Shown: positions 16,052 to 25,015, numbered from the stretch's first letter. The stretch: DNA of 36,335 bases from an uncultured Gammaproteobacteria bacterium (GCA_903853385.1 CAINTJ010000015.1:1-36335); one strand, 5' to 3'. Notes: generated by a model not told the origin, from the sequence alone. Made by a program: numbers and translations.

Positions 16052-18670
16052 TCAGGCTTGTACGGCTTCAGCCGCTTTCACCTTCTTGCTGAACGCAATG
16101 TCCTGTCCGACCAGGCTCACCACAATTGTGCTGCCGGGCGGATAAGCACCTTTCAATACTTCCTGTGCCAGCGGATTTTCCAGCCACTGCTGGATTGCGC
16201 GTTTCAGAGGACGTGCACCATAGACCGGATCAAAACCAAGGTTGGCCAGCATATCAAGCACACCATCATCCAGCTGCAATTGCAGATCGAGCTCCGCCAA
16301 TCGTTGCTGCAATAAGCCGATCTGGATTTCAGCTATGCCGCGCATCTGTGACTGCTGCAGCGGATGGAACACCACGACTTCATCGATGCGATTGATCAGT
16401 TCGGGCCGGAAGTGACGGCTTACCACCGGCATTACGGCGGCTTTGACCTGCTCCTGCGTTACGGCATCGGAGCCATCCTGCCACAGATCCATAATGCGGT
16501 CGGAGCCAAGGTTGGATGTCATCACAATGACGGTATTGCGGAAATCCACTGTGCGGCCGTGGCCATCGGTCAGCCGGCCGTCATCCAATACCTGCAGCAG
16601 GATGTTGAATACATCCGGATGCGCTTTTTCCACCTCGTCCAGCAACAACAATGAATAAGGCCGGCGTCGTACCGCCTCGGTCAGATAGCCACCTTCTTCA
16701 TAACCGACATAACCAGGAGGCGCACCAATCAAACGCGCCACGGAGTGTTGCTCCATGAACTCGCTCATATCGATGCGAATCATGGCTTCTTCGGTATCGA
16801 ACAGGAATTGGGCGAGCGCCTTGCACAATTCGGTTTTACCTACACCGGTGGGTCCGAGGAACAGGAAGGAGCCGCTCGGACGCCGCGGATCAGCCAATCC
16901 GGAGCGAGAACGGCGCACCGCATGGGCAACCGCATTCACAGCTTCGGCCTGGCCAATCACGCGCTTGTGCAATTCATCTTCCATGCGCAACAGTTTCTGC
17001 TTTTCGCCTTCCAGCATCTTGGCTACCGGAATTCCGGTGGAGCGTGACACCACTTCCGCGATTTCTTCTTCAGTCACTTTGGTGCGCAGCAATTTGAACT
17101 CGGTGTTTTGCGGATTGGCAGCTGCTTCCAGCTTTTTCTCCAGCGCCGGAATCACCCCATATTGCAATTCGGACATGCGCGCCAGATTGCCGGCTCGACG
17201 TGCGCCTTCCATGTCGATGCGGGCATGTTCGAGTTCACTCTTGAATTTCTGCGCGCCCTGTACGGCCGCTTTTTCAGAGCGCAGTATTTCATCGAAATCG
17301 GAAAATTCCTTCTCCAGCTTGAGGATTTCTTCATCAATTTTGGCCAGTCGCTTTCTTGATGCTTCATCGGTTTCCTTCTTCAAGGCTTCGCGCTCGATTT
17401 TCAACTGGATCAGACGACGATCGAGTCGATCCATGTCTTCCGGTTTGGAATCTATTTCCATACGGATCAAGCTGGCAGCTTCGTCGATGAGATCAATGGC
17501 TTTGTCAGGCAGCTGGCGATCGGTGATATAGCGGTTCGACAGCTTGGCTGCGGCTATGATCGCGGAATCGGTGATGGTGACGCCATGATGTACTTCATAG
17601 CGCTCTTTCAAACCGCGCAGAATGGCAATGGTATCGATCTCGCTAGGTTCGTTGACCAGTACTTTCTGGAAGCGGCGCTCAAGCGCTGCATCTTTCTCTA
17701 TGTATTTGCGGTATTCGTCCAGCGTGGTGGCTCCCACGCAATGCAGCTCACCGCGTGCCAGAGCCGGCTTCAGCATGTTACCGGCGTCCATCGCACCTTC
17801 AGCTTTGCCAGCACCTACCATGGTATGGATTTCATCAATGAACAGAATCACCTTGCCTTCCTGCTTGCCAAGTTCGCTCAGCACAGCTTTCAGACGCTCT
17901 TCAAATTCACCACGGAATTTGGCGCCGGCAATCAACGCCCCCATGTCGAGCGATAGAATTTTCTTGTCCTTGAGCCCCTCCGGCACTTCGCCATTGACGA
18001 TGCGCTGGGCCAGACCATCAACGATAGCGGTCTTGCCCACACCGGGCTCACCGATCAGCACCGGGTTGTTCTTGGTGCGACGCTGCAACACCTGGATAGT
18101 GCGGCGGATTTCATCATCACGCCCGATTACCGGATCCAGCTTGCCCTGGGCCGCACGCTCAGTGACATCCACAGTAAACTTCTTGAGTGCCTGAAATGCT
18201 TCTTCTGCTTCAGAACTGTCCACACTGGCGCCACCACGTGAATTGCGGATCGCGGTTTCCAGCGCAGCAGGACTGACGCCACAGGAATTCAACAGCTTGC
18301 CGAGTGAGGAATTCTTGTCCTGCATCGCAGCCAGCAGCATGGCTTCGCTGGAAATAAACTGGTCATTGTTTTTCTGCGACAATTTGTCGGCCAGGTTGAA
18401 AAGTCTGGTAGTGTCGGGAGAGATCGACAGCTCACCACTGTGATCCTTCACTACCGGCAATGCCGCCAGTAGCTTGTCCAAGCCACTGCGCAACATGGCC
18501 AGATCAAAACCGGTTTGCGTCAACAGCGGACGCAAGGATCCACCCTTCTGCTCCAGCAGTGCGCTGATAACATGGACTGGCTCCAGATAGGAGTGATCCT
18601 TGCCCACCGCCAGGGACTGGGCATCGGAAAGTGCTTGTTGCAGTTTACTTGTCAGTTTTTCCATTCGCAT
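16052..18670 (-). CDS. clpB: ClpB disaggregase
   Basis: ClpB is a cytosolic AAA+ hexamer that works with DnaK to pull proteins out of aggregates after heat stress. The 872-residue protein has all expected parts. The N-terminal Clp repeat domain spans about 1-150. The first AAA+ module has Walker A GEPGVGKT and Walker [10 protein letters not shown]. The coiled-coil middle domain spans about 400-530. The second AAA+ module has GPTGVGKTE and [11 protein letters not shown], followed by a ClpB-type C-terminal domain. The middle domain separates it from ClpA and ClpC. GAGG sits 7 nt before the ATG, and a sigma-32 promoter lies at 18703-18729. Confidence 0.98.
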   Translation of the reverse strand: MRMEKLTSKLQQALSDAQSLAVGKDHSYLEPVHVISALLEQKGGSLRPLLTQTGFDLAMLRSGLDKLLAALPVVKDHSGELSISPDTTRLFNLADKLSQKNNDQFISSEAMLLAAMQDKNSSLGKLLNSCGVSPAALETAIRNSRGGASVDSSEAEEAFQALKKFTVDVTERAAQGKLDPVIGRDDEIRRTIQVLQRRTKNNPVLIGEPGVGKTAIVDGLAQRIVNGEVPEGLKDKKILSLDMGALIAGAKFRGEFEERLKAVLSELGKQEGKVILFIDEIHTMVGAGKAEGAMDAGNMLKPALARGELHCVGATTLDEYRKYIEKDAALERRFQKVLVNEPSEIDTIAILRGLKERYEVHHGVTITDSAIIAAAKLSNRYITDRQLPDKAIDLIDEAASLIRMEIDSKPEDMDRLDRRLIQLKIEREALKKETDEASRKRLAKIDEEILKLEKEFSDFDEILRSEKAAVQGAQKFKSELEHARIDMEGARRAGNLARMSELQYGVIPALEKKLEAAANPQNTEFKLLRTKVTEEEIAEVVSRSTGIPVAKMLEGEKQKLLRMEDELHKRVIGQAEAVNAVAHAVRRSRSGLADPRRPSGSFLFLGPTGVGKTELCKALAQFLFDTEEAMIRIDMSEFMEQHSVARLIGAPPGYVGYEEGGYLTEAVRRRPYSLLLLDEVEKAHPDVFNILLQVLDDGRLTDGHGRTVDFRNTVIVMTSNLGSDRIMDLWQDGSDAVTQEQVKAAVMPVVSRHFRPELINRIDEVVVFHPLQQSQMRGIAEIQIGLLQQRLAELDLQLQLDDGVLDMLANLGFDPVYGARPLKRAIQQWLENPLAQEVLKGAYPPGSTIVVSLVGQDIAFSKKVKAAEAVQA

Positions 18671-18702
18671 GGGGAAGCCTCATAACTCGTGATGAAACTA
18701 AC

Positions 18703-18729
18703 ATGGGGGCCAACCGGGCTTGATTCAAG
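18703..18729 (-). promoter_or_regulatory. Sigma-32 (RpoH) heat-shock promoter of clpB
   Basis: On the minus strand, CTTGAA (18729-18724) and CCCCAT (18708-18703) are separated by 15 bp. They match the RpoH consensus CTTGAAA and CCCCAT almost exactly. The site lies between the DUF2333 stop and the clpB start, about 33 bp before the clpB ATG. Confidence 0.82.
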
Positions 18730-18738
18730 AGCAGGCAA

Positions 18739-19773
18739 TCAACCTCGATCCAGCAAGGCCCGCAATTCAATTACCGTCGCATTGGCACGCGAAATGTAAT
18801 TGGCCAGTGTCAGTGAATGATTGGCAAAGAGGCCGTAGCTGGCACCGTTGAGTACCATCGGACTCTGGAGCGGCTCTTGCGCCTCTTCCAGTTCACGGAT
18901 GACCTGCTGCAGATTGACGCGGGCGTTCTTTTTGTCGAGCACCGTACCGAAATCATGCTCAATGGCGTGCAGGAAAACTGCCAGGGCAAACGCGTTGCCG
19001 CGCGCCTCGTAGAAGACATCATCAATCTGCAGCCACGGGGTCTGTACCTCGTTTTCTTTCTCGCCAGGGCGTGCTTGGGAAGCGCCACTGTCGCTACCCA
19101 AATCGGTATTGATCCGCAGCTGGCCAACACTGGCTGACAGCCGTTGTGACAAACTGCCAAGCCGTGATTCCACCACCCCCAGATAATCAGCCAGGTTATC
19201 CGCACGCGCGAAAAACTGGGCATCATCATTACCACCATCCTGCAAGCGCTGACGATAATGCATGAGATGCTCGACTGCCTTGCCATATTGGCTTTCACTG
19301 GACGGGAACAACCAGCGGTCGTTGGTGGATGACAGCAGCGGGTCAGCTTCAGCCAGATCCTTGTCCTCCATCGATTGTGTCAGTGACCGTGCAAAACCAT
19401 TGCGCAGCGTCCGCGCCAGATCCCGGCATTGCACCAATACGCCGAATTCCCAATTGGGCATGTTGTCCATGAAGATGCCGGGGGGCAGCAGGTCATTGGA
19501 GAGATAGCCGCCACGCTTGTGCAGCATATGATTGACTACCTGGATCAGGGCATCGGTGGTCAGTGTGCCCACCACTACTTTTTCGCCGCGGGCAGCAGCC
19601 TCCGAACGTGTGAGCACCACGCTGTCATAGAGTGGCACTTCCTTGTCCCACCACCACATCAAGCCCAGCATCACCAGCGCCAGCAACACCAAGGGGGAAA
19701 GCCACAGCACCCAGCGGCCTTGCCTGGTCAGTTTGAAACCTGAGCCGGCTTGGGCAAATTCAGTCTGATCCAT
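18739..19773 (-). CDS. DUF2333 family inner-membrane protein
   Basis: A protein of about 344 residues with one transmembrane helix near residues 25-45 (LWLSPLVLLALVMLGLMWWW) and a large, probably periplasmic helical domain. The start is chosen at ATG 19773 because AGAGG precedes it by 7 nt; a longer frame from 19839 adds 22 basic residues without a ribosome site. Recognisable family features include the GGYLSNDLLPPG segment, DNMPNWEFGVLVQCRDLARTLRN and the C-terminal LANYISRANATVIELRALLDRG. DUF2333 is widespread in gammaproteobacteria and its function is unknown. It lies 68 bp upstream of clpB on the same strand, but clpB has its own heat-shock promoter. Confidence 0.85.
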   Translation of the reverse strand: MDQTEFAQAGSGFKLTRQGRWVLWLSPLVLLALVMLGLMWWWDKEVPLYDSVVLTRSEAAARGEKVVVGTLTTDALIQVVNHMLHKRGGYLSNDLLPPGIFMDNMPNWEFGVLVQCRDLARTLRNGFARSLTQSMEDKDLAEADPLLSSTNDRWLFPSSESQYGKAVEHLMHYRQRLQDGGNDDAQFFARADNLADYLGVVESRLGSLSQRLSASVGQLRINTDLGSDSGASQARPGEKENEVQTPWLQIDDVFYEARGNAFALAVFLHAIEHDFGTVLDKKNARVNLQQVIRELEEAQEPLQSPMVLNGASYGLFANHSLTLANYISRANATVIELRALLDRG

Positions 19774-19842
19774 TTTCCAACCTCTGGTTAGCTTACGGGC
19801 AGCAGCCGATTTCCATTTCTGCATGCTACACCTATCCATCGC

Positions 19843-19851
19843 TGCTAGAAT
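19843..19851 (+). promoter_or_regulatory. Extended -10 promoter candidate for the quinohaemoprotein gene
   Basis: TG, one base, then TAGAAT (19846-19851) forms an extended -10 element 34 bp before the ATG at 19885. The -35 region is poor. It has the same TGC-TAG arrangement as the candidate at 15782-15790. Confidence 0.4.
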
Positions 19852-19884
19852 TGACGTGTATCAGCTCCTATATCAGGACAACCC

Positions 19885-21714
19885 ATGAGAATAACAAGCC
19901 TGCTCGGCCTGACCCTATGCGCCCTGATCCCGGCCAGCTTGCTGTCGGCAGCAACACCCGCCGGTGAAGAAACCTTCACGACGTTCTGCGCCAGCTGTCA
20001 CAAGGCGGAAGCCAGCGACAAGATTCCTTCTGCCGCCATGCTGCGCAAACTCAATCCCAATGCCATATTGCGCACACTGACTGACGGCGCCATGCGTATC
20101 CAGGGCGACAGTATTGGTGCAGACAAGCGCGTGGCAGTCGCGGAATACCTGAGTGGCCAGCCTGTGGTCGAGAAGCCGGTGAATTTCACGGTGGGCATGT
20201 GTGACAAGATTCCCCCGCTCACCACCCCTGCTGCGGCCAGTGTATGGAGTGGATGGGGGCTGGATGAAAAGAACAGTCGCTATCAAAGCCAGACCGGAGG
20301 TGTCACCGCCACCAATATACCCAAGCTGAAACTCAAGTGGGCCTTTGGCGTGCCTGATGTCACCTCACATCGGGCCCAGCCTGCGATCTATGGCGACCGG
20401 TTATTCATGGGCAGCCAGGCTGGCCATGTGTTTGCGCTCAATGCCAAAACCGGTTGCACTTATTGGAGCTATAAAGCCGAGGCCAGCATACGCACAGCCA
20501 TTTCCATGGCGGAAATCACCGCGGCGGGCAAAAAGCACACTGTTGCACTGTTCAATGATCTGAAAGCAAATGCCTATGCACTGGATGCCGAAACCGGGGT
20601 ACTGGTATGGAAAACCAAAGTTGACTCGCACCAGGGTGCAATGGGCACCGGCGCCCTCAAGTACTACAACGGCCGCGTCTATGTGCCCACGGCCGGTTTG
20701 TCGGAAGAAGCTGCCGCCAACGGCAATTCTTCCTATGTTTGCTGCAGCTTCCGTGGTTCCGTCACTGCACTTGATGCCAATACCGGCAAGCAAATCTGGA
20801 AAACCTACACGCTGCCCGAACCACAACTGATCCGCACCCTGCCCGATGGCAAGGAATTGCGCGGCCCGGCCGGCGGCTCGGTGTGGAATTCACCCACGAT
20901 TGATGTCAAACGCAAACTGATCTATTTCGCCACTGGCAACGCCTTTGTGGAACCGCGTGCCTCCACCACCAACGCCATCATCGCGATCGAGCTCGATACT
21001 GGTAAAATGGTGTGGGTGAACCAGGTGTTGGAAGGTGATATCTGGAGTGGCGGTTGTGAGCCGGCGCTCGGCGGCAAAACTGACAATCCGGGCTGCTCGA
21101 ATCCGGTAGGCCCTGATTTTGATTTCTCCGCTTCGCCGGTGCTCACAACTGCTGCCAACGGCAAGGACTTGATCATAGCCACGCAGAAATCCGGACTGGG
21201 TTTTGCGTTCGATCCGGATGACCACGGCAAATTACTGTGGACCTACCGTTGGGGCGAAGGCTCGGCAGCCGGTGGCGTCTATGGCACCGCCACTGACGGC
21301 GAGCGCGCTTATTTTGCAGTGGCCAGCAATCGTACCAAAACCCCCGGCGGCATCCACGGCGTCGACCTGGTCACCGGCAAGCGGCTGTGGTTTACACCCC
21401 CAGCCGATCTGTTGTGCAAGGGCGGCCCTGGCTGCACACCCGTGCAGGCGTCGGCAGTCACCGCCATACCCGGAGCAGTGTTCTCCGGCTCTGCTGATGG
21501 CGGCTTGCGGTCTTACAATAGCAAAACAGGCAAAACCATCTGGACCTTTGACACCAATGCCAGCTTCAACACTGTCAACGGCATCAAAGCCAATGGTGGC
21601 TCGATGGATGGTCCGGGGCCGGTGATCGCCAATGGCCTGGTCTATGTGGTGTCGGGTAACGGGGGGCCGTTTGGCAATCCCGGCAACGTACTGCTGGTAT
21701 TTGGAGTCGAATGA
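19885..21714 (+). CDS. Periplasmic PQQ / haem c dehydrogenase, polyvinyl-alcohol-dehydrogenase-like
   Basis: A secreted quinohaemoprotein of 609 residues that should oxidise an alcohol-type substrate and pass electrons to a cytochrome chain. The signal peptide spans about 1-22. A cytochrome c domain follows, with CASCH at residues 35-39 and a likely Met70 axial ligand. From about 120 comes a PQQ-type beta-propeller with repeated A-L-D/N-A-x-T-G-x blades. Adjacent cysteines 286-287 (YVCCSFRG) match the vicinal disulfide that stacks on PQQ in quinoprotein dehydrogenases. The N-terminal haem domain is the arrangement of polyvinyl alcohol dehydrogenase, whereas type II alcohol dehydrogenases carry it at the C-terminus. 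The true substrate is unknown. It overlaps the next gene by 4 nt. AGGA precedes the ATG. Confidence 0.86.
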   Translation: MRITSLLGLTLCALIPASLLSAATPAGEETFTTFCASCHKAEASDKIPSAAMLRKLNPNAILRTLTDGAMRIQGDSIGADKRVAVAEYLSGQPVVEKPVNFTVGMCDKIPPLTTPAAASVWSGWGLDEKNSRYQSQTGGVTATNIPKLKLKWAFGVPDVTSHRAQPAIYGDRLFMGSQAGHVFALNAKTGCTYWSYKAEASIRTAISMAEITAAGKKHTVALFNDLKANAYALDAETGVLVWKTKVDSHQGAMGTGALKYYNGRVYVPTAGLSEEAAANGNSSYVCCSFRGSVTALDANTGKQIWKTYTLPEPQLIRTLPDGKELRGPAGGSVWNSPTIDVKRKLIYFATGNAFVEPRASTTNAIIAIELDTGKMVWVNQVLEGDIWSGGCEPALGGKTDNPGCSNPVGPDFDFSASPVLTTAANGKDLIIATQKSGLGFAFDPDDHGKLLWTYRWGEGSAAGGVYGTATDGERAYFAVASNRTKTPGGIHGVDLVTGKRLWFTPPADLLCKGGPGCTPVQASAVTAIPGAVFSGSADGGLRSYNSKTGKTIWTFDTNASFNTVNGIKANGGSMDGPGPVIANGLVYVVSGNGGPFGNPGNVLLVFGVE

Positions 21715-22124
21715 AACGATTGCAGAAAGCCTTGGCATTTTTCAGTGCTTTGGTACTCATGTTGGGCGCTGTAGCCAACGGCGCTGAAGACAACAATATC
21801 AAGAGCCTGATCGGGACCTTTGAAGGCATGGCCTTCAATGGTGATGGTCTGTATCCCGTCAAAACCAGATTCACCATGGAGATCGGCAATCGCTTGTCGG
21901 GCAGCTATGATCTGGCAGGCCAAAATCAGAGCTTTCACGGCCATTTGTCCAACTTCATGTTTGAAGGCCCACGCACAATCACGATGCAGTGGACTGACAA
22001 AGACGGCGAAGGCTTTGCCACCATGGAATTCTCGCCTGACTTCAAGTCCTTCACCGGCGGCTGGACTGACAAACGCGGTGAGGATCCACTGCCGTGGACC
22101 GGCAAGAAAATTAACGACTATTGA
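21711..22124 (+). CDS. Small secreted protein coupled to the quinohaemoprotein
   Basis: A 137-residue protein with a clear signal peptide (hydrophobic AFFSALVLMLG, cleavage near ANGAE at about 24). The mature part is about 110 residues, rich in Gly, Thr, Phe and Trp, with alternating patterns that suggest an all-beta fold (IGTFEGMAFNGDG, NRLSGSYDLAG, FTGGWTDKRG). I do not recognise the family. Its ATG overlaps the upstream stop (ATGA), with GGAG 4 nt before, so it is translationally coupled to the dehydrogenase and probably works with it in the periplasm. A binding or lipocalin-like accessory role is only a guess. Confidence 0.75.
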   Translation: MKRLQKALAFFSALVLMLGAVANGAEDNNIKSLIGTFEGMAFNGDGLYPVKTRFTMEIGNRLSGSYDLAGQNQSFHGHLSNFMFEGPRTITMQWTDKDGEGFATMEFSPDFKSFTGGWTDKRGEDPLPWTGKKINDY

Positions 22125-22137
22125 ATGGGGCGACTTC

Positions 22138-22239
22138 ATGCGTCTTATCGGCATGCTGGATTCGCCTTTTGTAAGGCGCGTTGCGGTAGCGCTGGAAGTG
22201 CTGGGCGTGCCGTTTGAGCAAGAAGCAGTGTCGGCATGA
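22138..22239 (+). pseudogene. Truncated glutathione S-transferase (N-terminal 33 codons)
   Basis: Starting 13 nt after the previous stop, this frame encodes MRLIGMLDSPFVRRV and continues through a helix to PFEQEAVS. That is the beta1-alpha1 unit of a bacterial glutathione S-transferase, including the SPFVRRV active-site segment. It stops after 33 residues, where a complete protein has about 200-230. The following DNA is the tail of the convergent LigB-type gene, so the rest of the gst is missing, not merely shifted in frame. It is best read as the leftover of a deletion that joined two formerly separate regions. Confidence 0.72.
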
Positions 22240-22247
22240 GTGCGCTG

Positions 22248-23045
22248 CTACTGCCAGCAGAATCCCGCCACTTTGTGGTTCATCAGTTCCTCATCAAACA
22301 CCACTTGTGCCGGCGCACCGCCGGCAATCGCTGCACACACATGCAGCGGCAACAGATGTTCGGCGCGGGGATGGCAAAAACGGGCATAAGGCGCCTGCTG
22401 CCAATTGGCGAGGGCTGCAAGCCGTGCTTCGGCTGACAACTCCGCTGAGCCAACAGTAGCCAGTAACCATTGGTGAAACTGGTCGCTGGCTGCGCGCAGT
22501 TCCGGTTGCTGGCCGGCGAACACCGCTTGCAGATTGTGAAACGACATCCCGGAACCGATGATCACCACGTTCTCTTTTCTCAACGCTTGCAACGCCAGCC
22601 CAAGCTGCAGGTGCGCAACCGCATCGAGTCCCTTCAACAGCGATAACTGCAGGCACGGAATATCAGCCTCGGGATTTATCAACATCATCGGCACAAAGGT
22701 ACCGTGATCAAAGCCGCGGGTGGATTCCAGGGCACACGGCAGCTTGGCGGCCTGCAACAAATCCCGGATACGGCGTGCCAGTGCCGGAGCTCCCGGTGCT
22801 GGATAGCGGTATGCATAGGTTGGGGCCGGGAAACCGTAATAATCAAACAACATGCCGTGGTGGTCACCGGCATAGACCGAGGGCTGCGCCTCTTCCCAGT
22901 GTGCGCTGATCAGCACAATCGCCTCGGGTTTGGCAATCTTGCCGTTGAGCGCTTTCAGAAACCGTATCAACCCTGCATGGGCAGGATCATCCAGCAACGG
23001 CATCGGGCCGCCACCATGGGGCAGGTAATAGATGGGGGCAGTCAT
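22248..23045 (-). CDS. LigB/DODA-type extradiol dioxygenase family protein
   Basis: A 265-residue member of the class III extradiol ring-opening dioxygenase family, close to plant DOPA 4,5-dioxygenase and E. coli YgiD. Metal and active-site histidines are in place: His10 in YLPHGGGP, His49 in SAHWE, His114 in RGFDHGTFVP and His170 in GMSFHN. The family uses Fe(II) or Zn to cleave catechol-type rings; the substrate here is unknown, and a housekeeping or detoxifying role is possible. No signal peptide is present, so it is cytoplasmic. Its 3' end abuts the gst remnant at 22239. It is divergent from the HD-domain gene across 208 bp. Confidence 0.88.
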   Translation of the reverse strand: MTAPIYYLPHGGGPMPLLDDPAHAGLIRFLKALNGKIAKPEAIVLISAHWEEAQPSVYAGDHHGMLFDYYGFPAPTYAYRYPAPGAPALARRIRDLLQAAKLPCALESTRGFDHGTFVPMMLINPEADIPCLQLSLLKGLDAVAHLQLGLALQALRKENVVIIGSGMSFHNLQAVFAGQQPELRAASDQFHQWLLATVGSAELSAEARLAALANWQQAPYARFCHPRAEHLLPLHVCAAIAGGAPAQVVFDEELMNHKVAGFCWQ

Positions 23046-23148
23046 AATTGGTCTACCTGCAGTGAGTGACCGGCGTCAAGTTCGCCCAGGTCCTGGCCAC
23101 TGATTCCGGTCTTGCCGAACCACGGCATGATCGACACTCCGGGGTCCA

Positions 23149-23187
23149 TTGCAACATGTACGCAGGCTGCTGCCTGCATCGTTGCAA
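23149..23187. repeat. Inverted repeat in the LigB-HD divergent region
   Basis: TTGCAAC (23149-23155) and GCAGGC (23162-23167) pair with GCCTGC (23172-23177) and GTTGCAA (23181-23187). This gives an interrupted 13-bp stem with a TGCT loop and an asymmetric bulge. It lies 67 bp before the HD-protein start, in a region without a gene. It could be a double operator serving both divergent genes or an RNA hairpin. The short T-run afterwards is too far from the stem for a good terminator. Confidence 0.5.
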
Positions 23188-23253
23188 GCCTATCATTTTT
23201 GGTTTGCTGGGGTACACTTATGCCCTGTTCTGAGAATCTGAGGGGGTTCCGCC

Positions 23254-24090
23254 ATGTTTAAAATCGATCGTCGTGAATTTATTGCCGCGCTGGGCGGAAT
23301 TGCCGCCGTCAACTTGATGTCGCATGAAGCGCGTGCGGATGCGCTGGAACATTACATGGAAGACCGTCTCTACGCACAGACTGAAGGCAAAGCCGCTGAT
23401 GGCAGCGGCGGTGACTTCCCCTCTGCGGCACAGGTCACGTCGCAGATCACCACCCGTCACTACCGGCGCGGTGTGGGTGGCTTGTTCGTCACCACCAATC
23501 CGGCCGAGAAAGTGACGCAGCTGCCGGCCATGCCAGCCAAACCGAAGCTGCTCGATTTTTACGAACTGCGCTTTACCCGCACTCGCAACCACTGTTACCA
23601 GAGCGCCAACAAGGCCCTGCAGAACGGTTTGTCGGAAGAGGTGGTGCTGGCCTGTTTGCTGCACGACGTATCACAGGAACTGATCCGCGTTGACCACGGT
23701 TACTATGGTGCCCAACTATTCGAGCCCTATGTGCCGGAGCTCACTGCCTGGGCCATTCGCTATCACCAGCCACTGCGCTTCTTTGCCGATGAAAAAGCCG
23801 GCTACACTTATCCCGACTTGTATCGCAACATCTATGGCTATGACTATGTGCCACCGCCGCATGTGCAGGCCGCTTACGAAGCCGCGAAAAAACACAAATG
23901 GTATTACGCAGCGCGTGAAGTGACAGTGAGTGATCTTTACGCGTTTGATCCCAATGCCAAGGTCAATATTGATCCGTTTGTGAATCTGGTTGCCAAACAC
24001 TTCAAGCAGCCACCGGAAGGTCTTGGTTACGACAACAGTCCGTCCGCCCATATGTGGCGCTCACTCATTTATCCTGATTCACCGCTGTAA
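23254..24090 (+). CDS. Tat-exported HD-domain protein resembling PhnZ-type diiron oxygenases
   Basis: A 278-residue protein beginning with a twin-arginine signal (DRREFIAALGG at residues 5-15, likely cleavage near EARA at 27). The C-terminal two thirds show an HD-superfamily pattern: His113 (RNHCYQSA), His137-Asp138 (CLLHDVSQ), His148 (VDHGYYGAQLFEP), His171 (IRYHQPLRFF) and a late Asp in AFDPNAKV. The order and the surrounding words resemble PhnZ-type proteins, where the corresponding segments read roughly LLHDIGH, HEEVGA, RLHVAAKRYL and WDDQAKV. Those enzymes hold a mixed-valent diiron centre and cleave C-P or C-C bonds with oxygen. PhnZ itself is a cytoplasmic protein of about 190 residues, so the export signal and the 80-residue N-terminal extension are unusual. 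The function is not established. Confidence 0.72.
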   Translation: MFKIDRREFIAALGGIAAVNLMSHEARADALEHYMEDRLYAQTEGKAADGSGGDFPSAAQVTSQITTRHYRRGVGGLFVTTNPAEKVTQLPAMPAKPKLLDFYELRFTRTRNHCYQSANKALQNGLSEEVVLACLLHDVSQELIRVDHGYYGAQLFEPYVPELTAWAIRYHQPLRFFADEKAGYTYPDLYRNIYGYDYVPPPHVQAAYEAAKKHKWYYAAREVTVSDLYAFDPNAKVNIDPFVNLVAKHFKQPPEGLGYDNSPSAHMWRSLIYPDSPL

Positions 24091-24096
24091 ACGCGC

Positions 24097-24990
24097 CTAT
24101 TTGGCTTGGTTTGCGGCTGCCAGCCGCTGCTCTTCCAGTCGCAGGTTCATCGCCTGCTCGTTGATGGCAATCTCGTAAAGATAGCCTTCATGATCAATGA
24201 ACGGGTTCGGGCTCTGGCCGATACGCGGATATTTATCCTGCATGCGATACATGGCCGGATGTGAACCCAGTGGCACATCCACTGCCAGCGCACGCAGCTT
24301 GGCGTAGCTGGAACGGTATTGTTCGACAATCTTTGGATTGGCGGGATTGTTATAAAGCTGGTAGTTGGGATTTACACCCAGGCTGCCAATGATTACCACT
24401 TTGTAATCCTTGCCGCCTTCTCTCACCGTCAACTCCCAGCTGATGCAGCCATCGGTGTGGCCCGGGGTCAGATGCGCGATCAGCGTTTCATCGCCCAGCG
24501 TGACCTTGTCGCCATCATGCACAATCTCGTCTATCGGATGCGGTTTGTCGCCGGGCTTCATCGCCGTCAAGCCCTTTACCTGCTCCGCCACTACCACCAC
24601 TTTGGCCCCCGTCATCTGCTTGGCCAGCGCATCGCCTTCCATGTGATCCGCATGCTCGTGGCTGCCGATGATGATCTTGATGTCCTCAAACTTGAACCCG
24701 AGCTGCTCCACCGATTTTTTCAGTGTGGGCACGGTGCGCTCATAGTCGGTGTTCACCAGAATATGTCCGGCACTGGTAGTTATCAGGAACGAACCCAGCG
24801 ATTCAGTGCCAATGTAGTAGATATTGTCGATGATGTGGTGCGGCGGAAATTGTTTGTCGAGCTGCTCGGGTGTGCCGATGTTGCGGCGGAACAAATCGTC
24901 CGGCATTAACCGGGGCAGTTGTTGTGCCAGAACTGGCGTGATGATTGCAGCCGTCAACAATGACAGCAAAATTCTATTTTGAAATTTCAT
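24097..24990 (-). CDS. Exported metallo-beta-lactamase-fold hydrolase, subclass B3-like
   Basis: A 297-residue secreted MBL-fold protein. The signal peptide (hydrophobic ILLSLLTAAIITPVL, cleavage near LAQ) is followed by the metal motif HEHADH at residues 111-116, then GHTDG (third metal histidine) and a late SHPAMY resembling the terminal His of B3 enzymes. HxHxDH with periplasmic export suits subclass B3, but such proteins include enzymes of other specificity, so beta-lactam hydrolysis is unproven. The start at ATG 24990 has a GGGGAG ribosome site; a GTG six bases earlier is less likely. It converges with the HD gene, with only 6 bp between stops, and lies 25 bp downstream of lepB on the same strand. 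Confidence 0.82.
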   Translation of the reverse strand: MKFQNRILLSLLTAAIITPVLAQQLPRLMPDDLFRRNIGTPEQLDKQFPPHHIIDNIYYIGTESLGSFLITTSAGHILVNTDYERTVPTLKKSVEQLGFKFEDIKIIIGSHEHADHMEGDALAKQMTGAKVVVVAEQVKGLTAMKPGDKPHPIDEIVHDGDKVTLGDETLIAHLTPGHTDGCISWELTVREGGKDYKVVIIGSLGVNPNYQLYNNPANPKIVEQYRSSYAKLRALAVDVPLGSHPAMYRMQDKYPRIGQSPNPFIDHEGYLYEIAINEQAMNLRLEEQRLAAANQAK

Positions 24991-25015
24991 GAACACTCCC
25001 CCAGGACTTCAGGCA

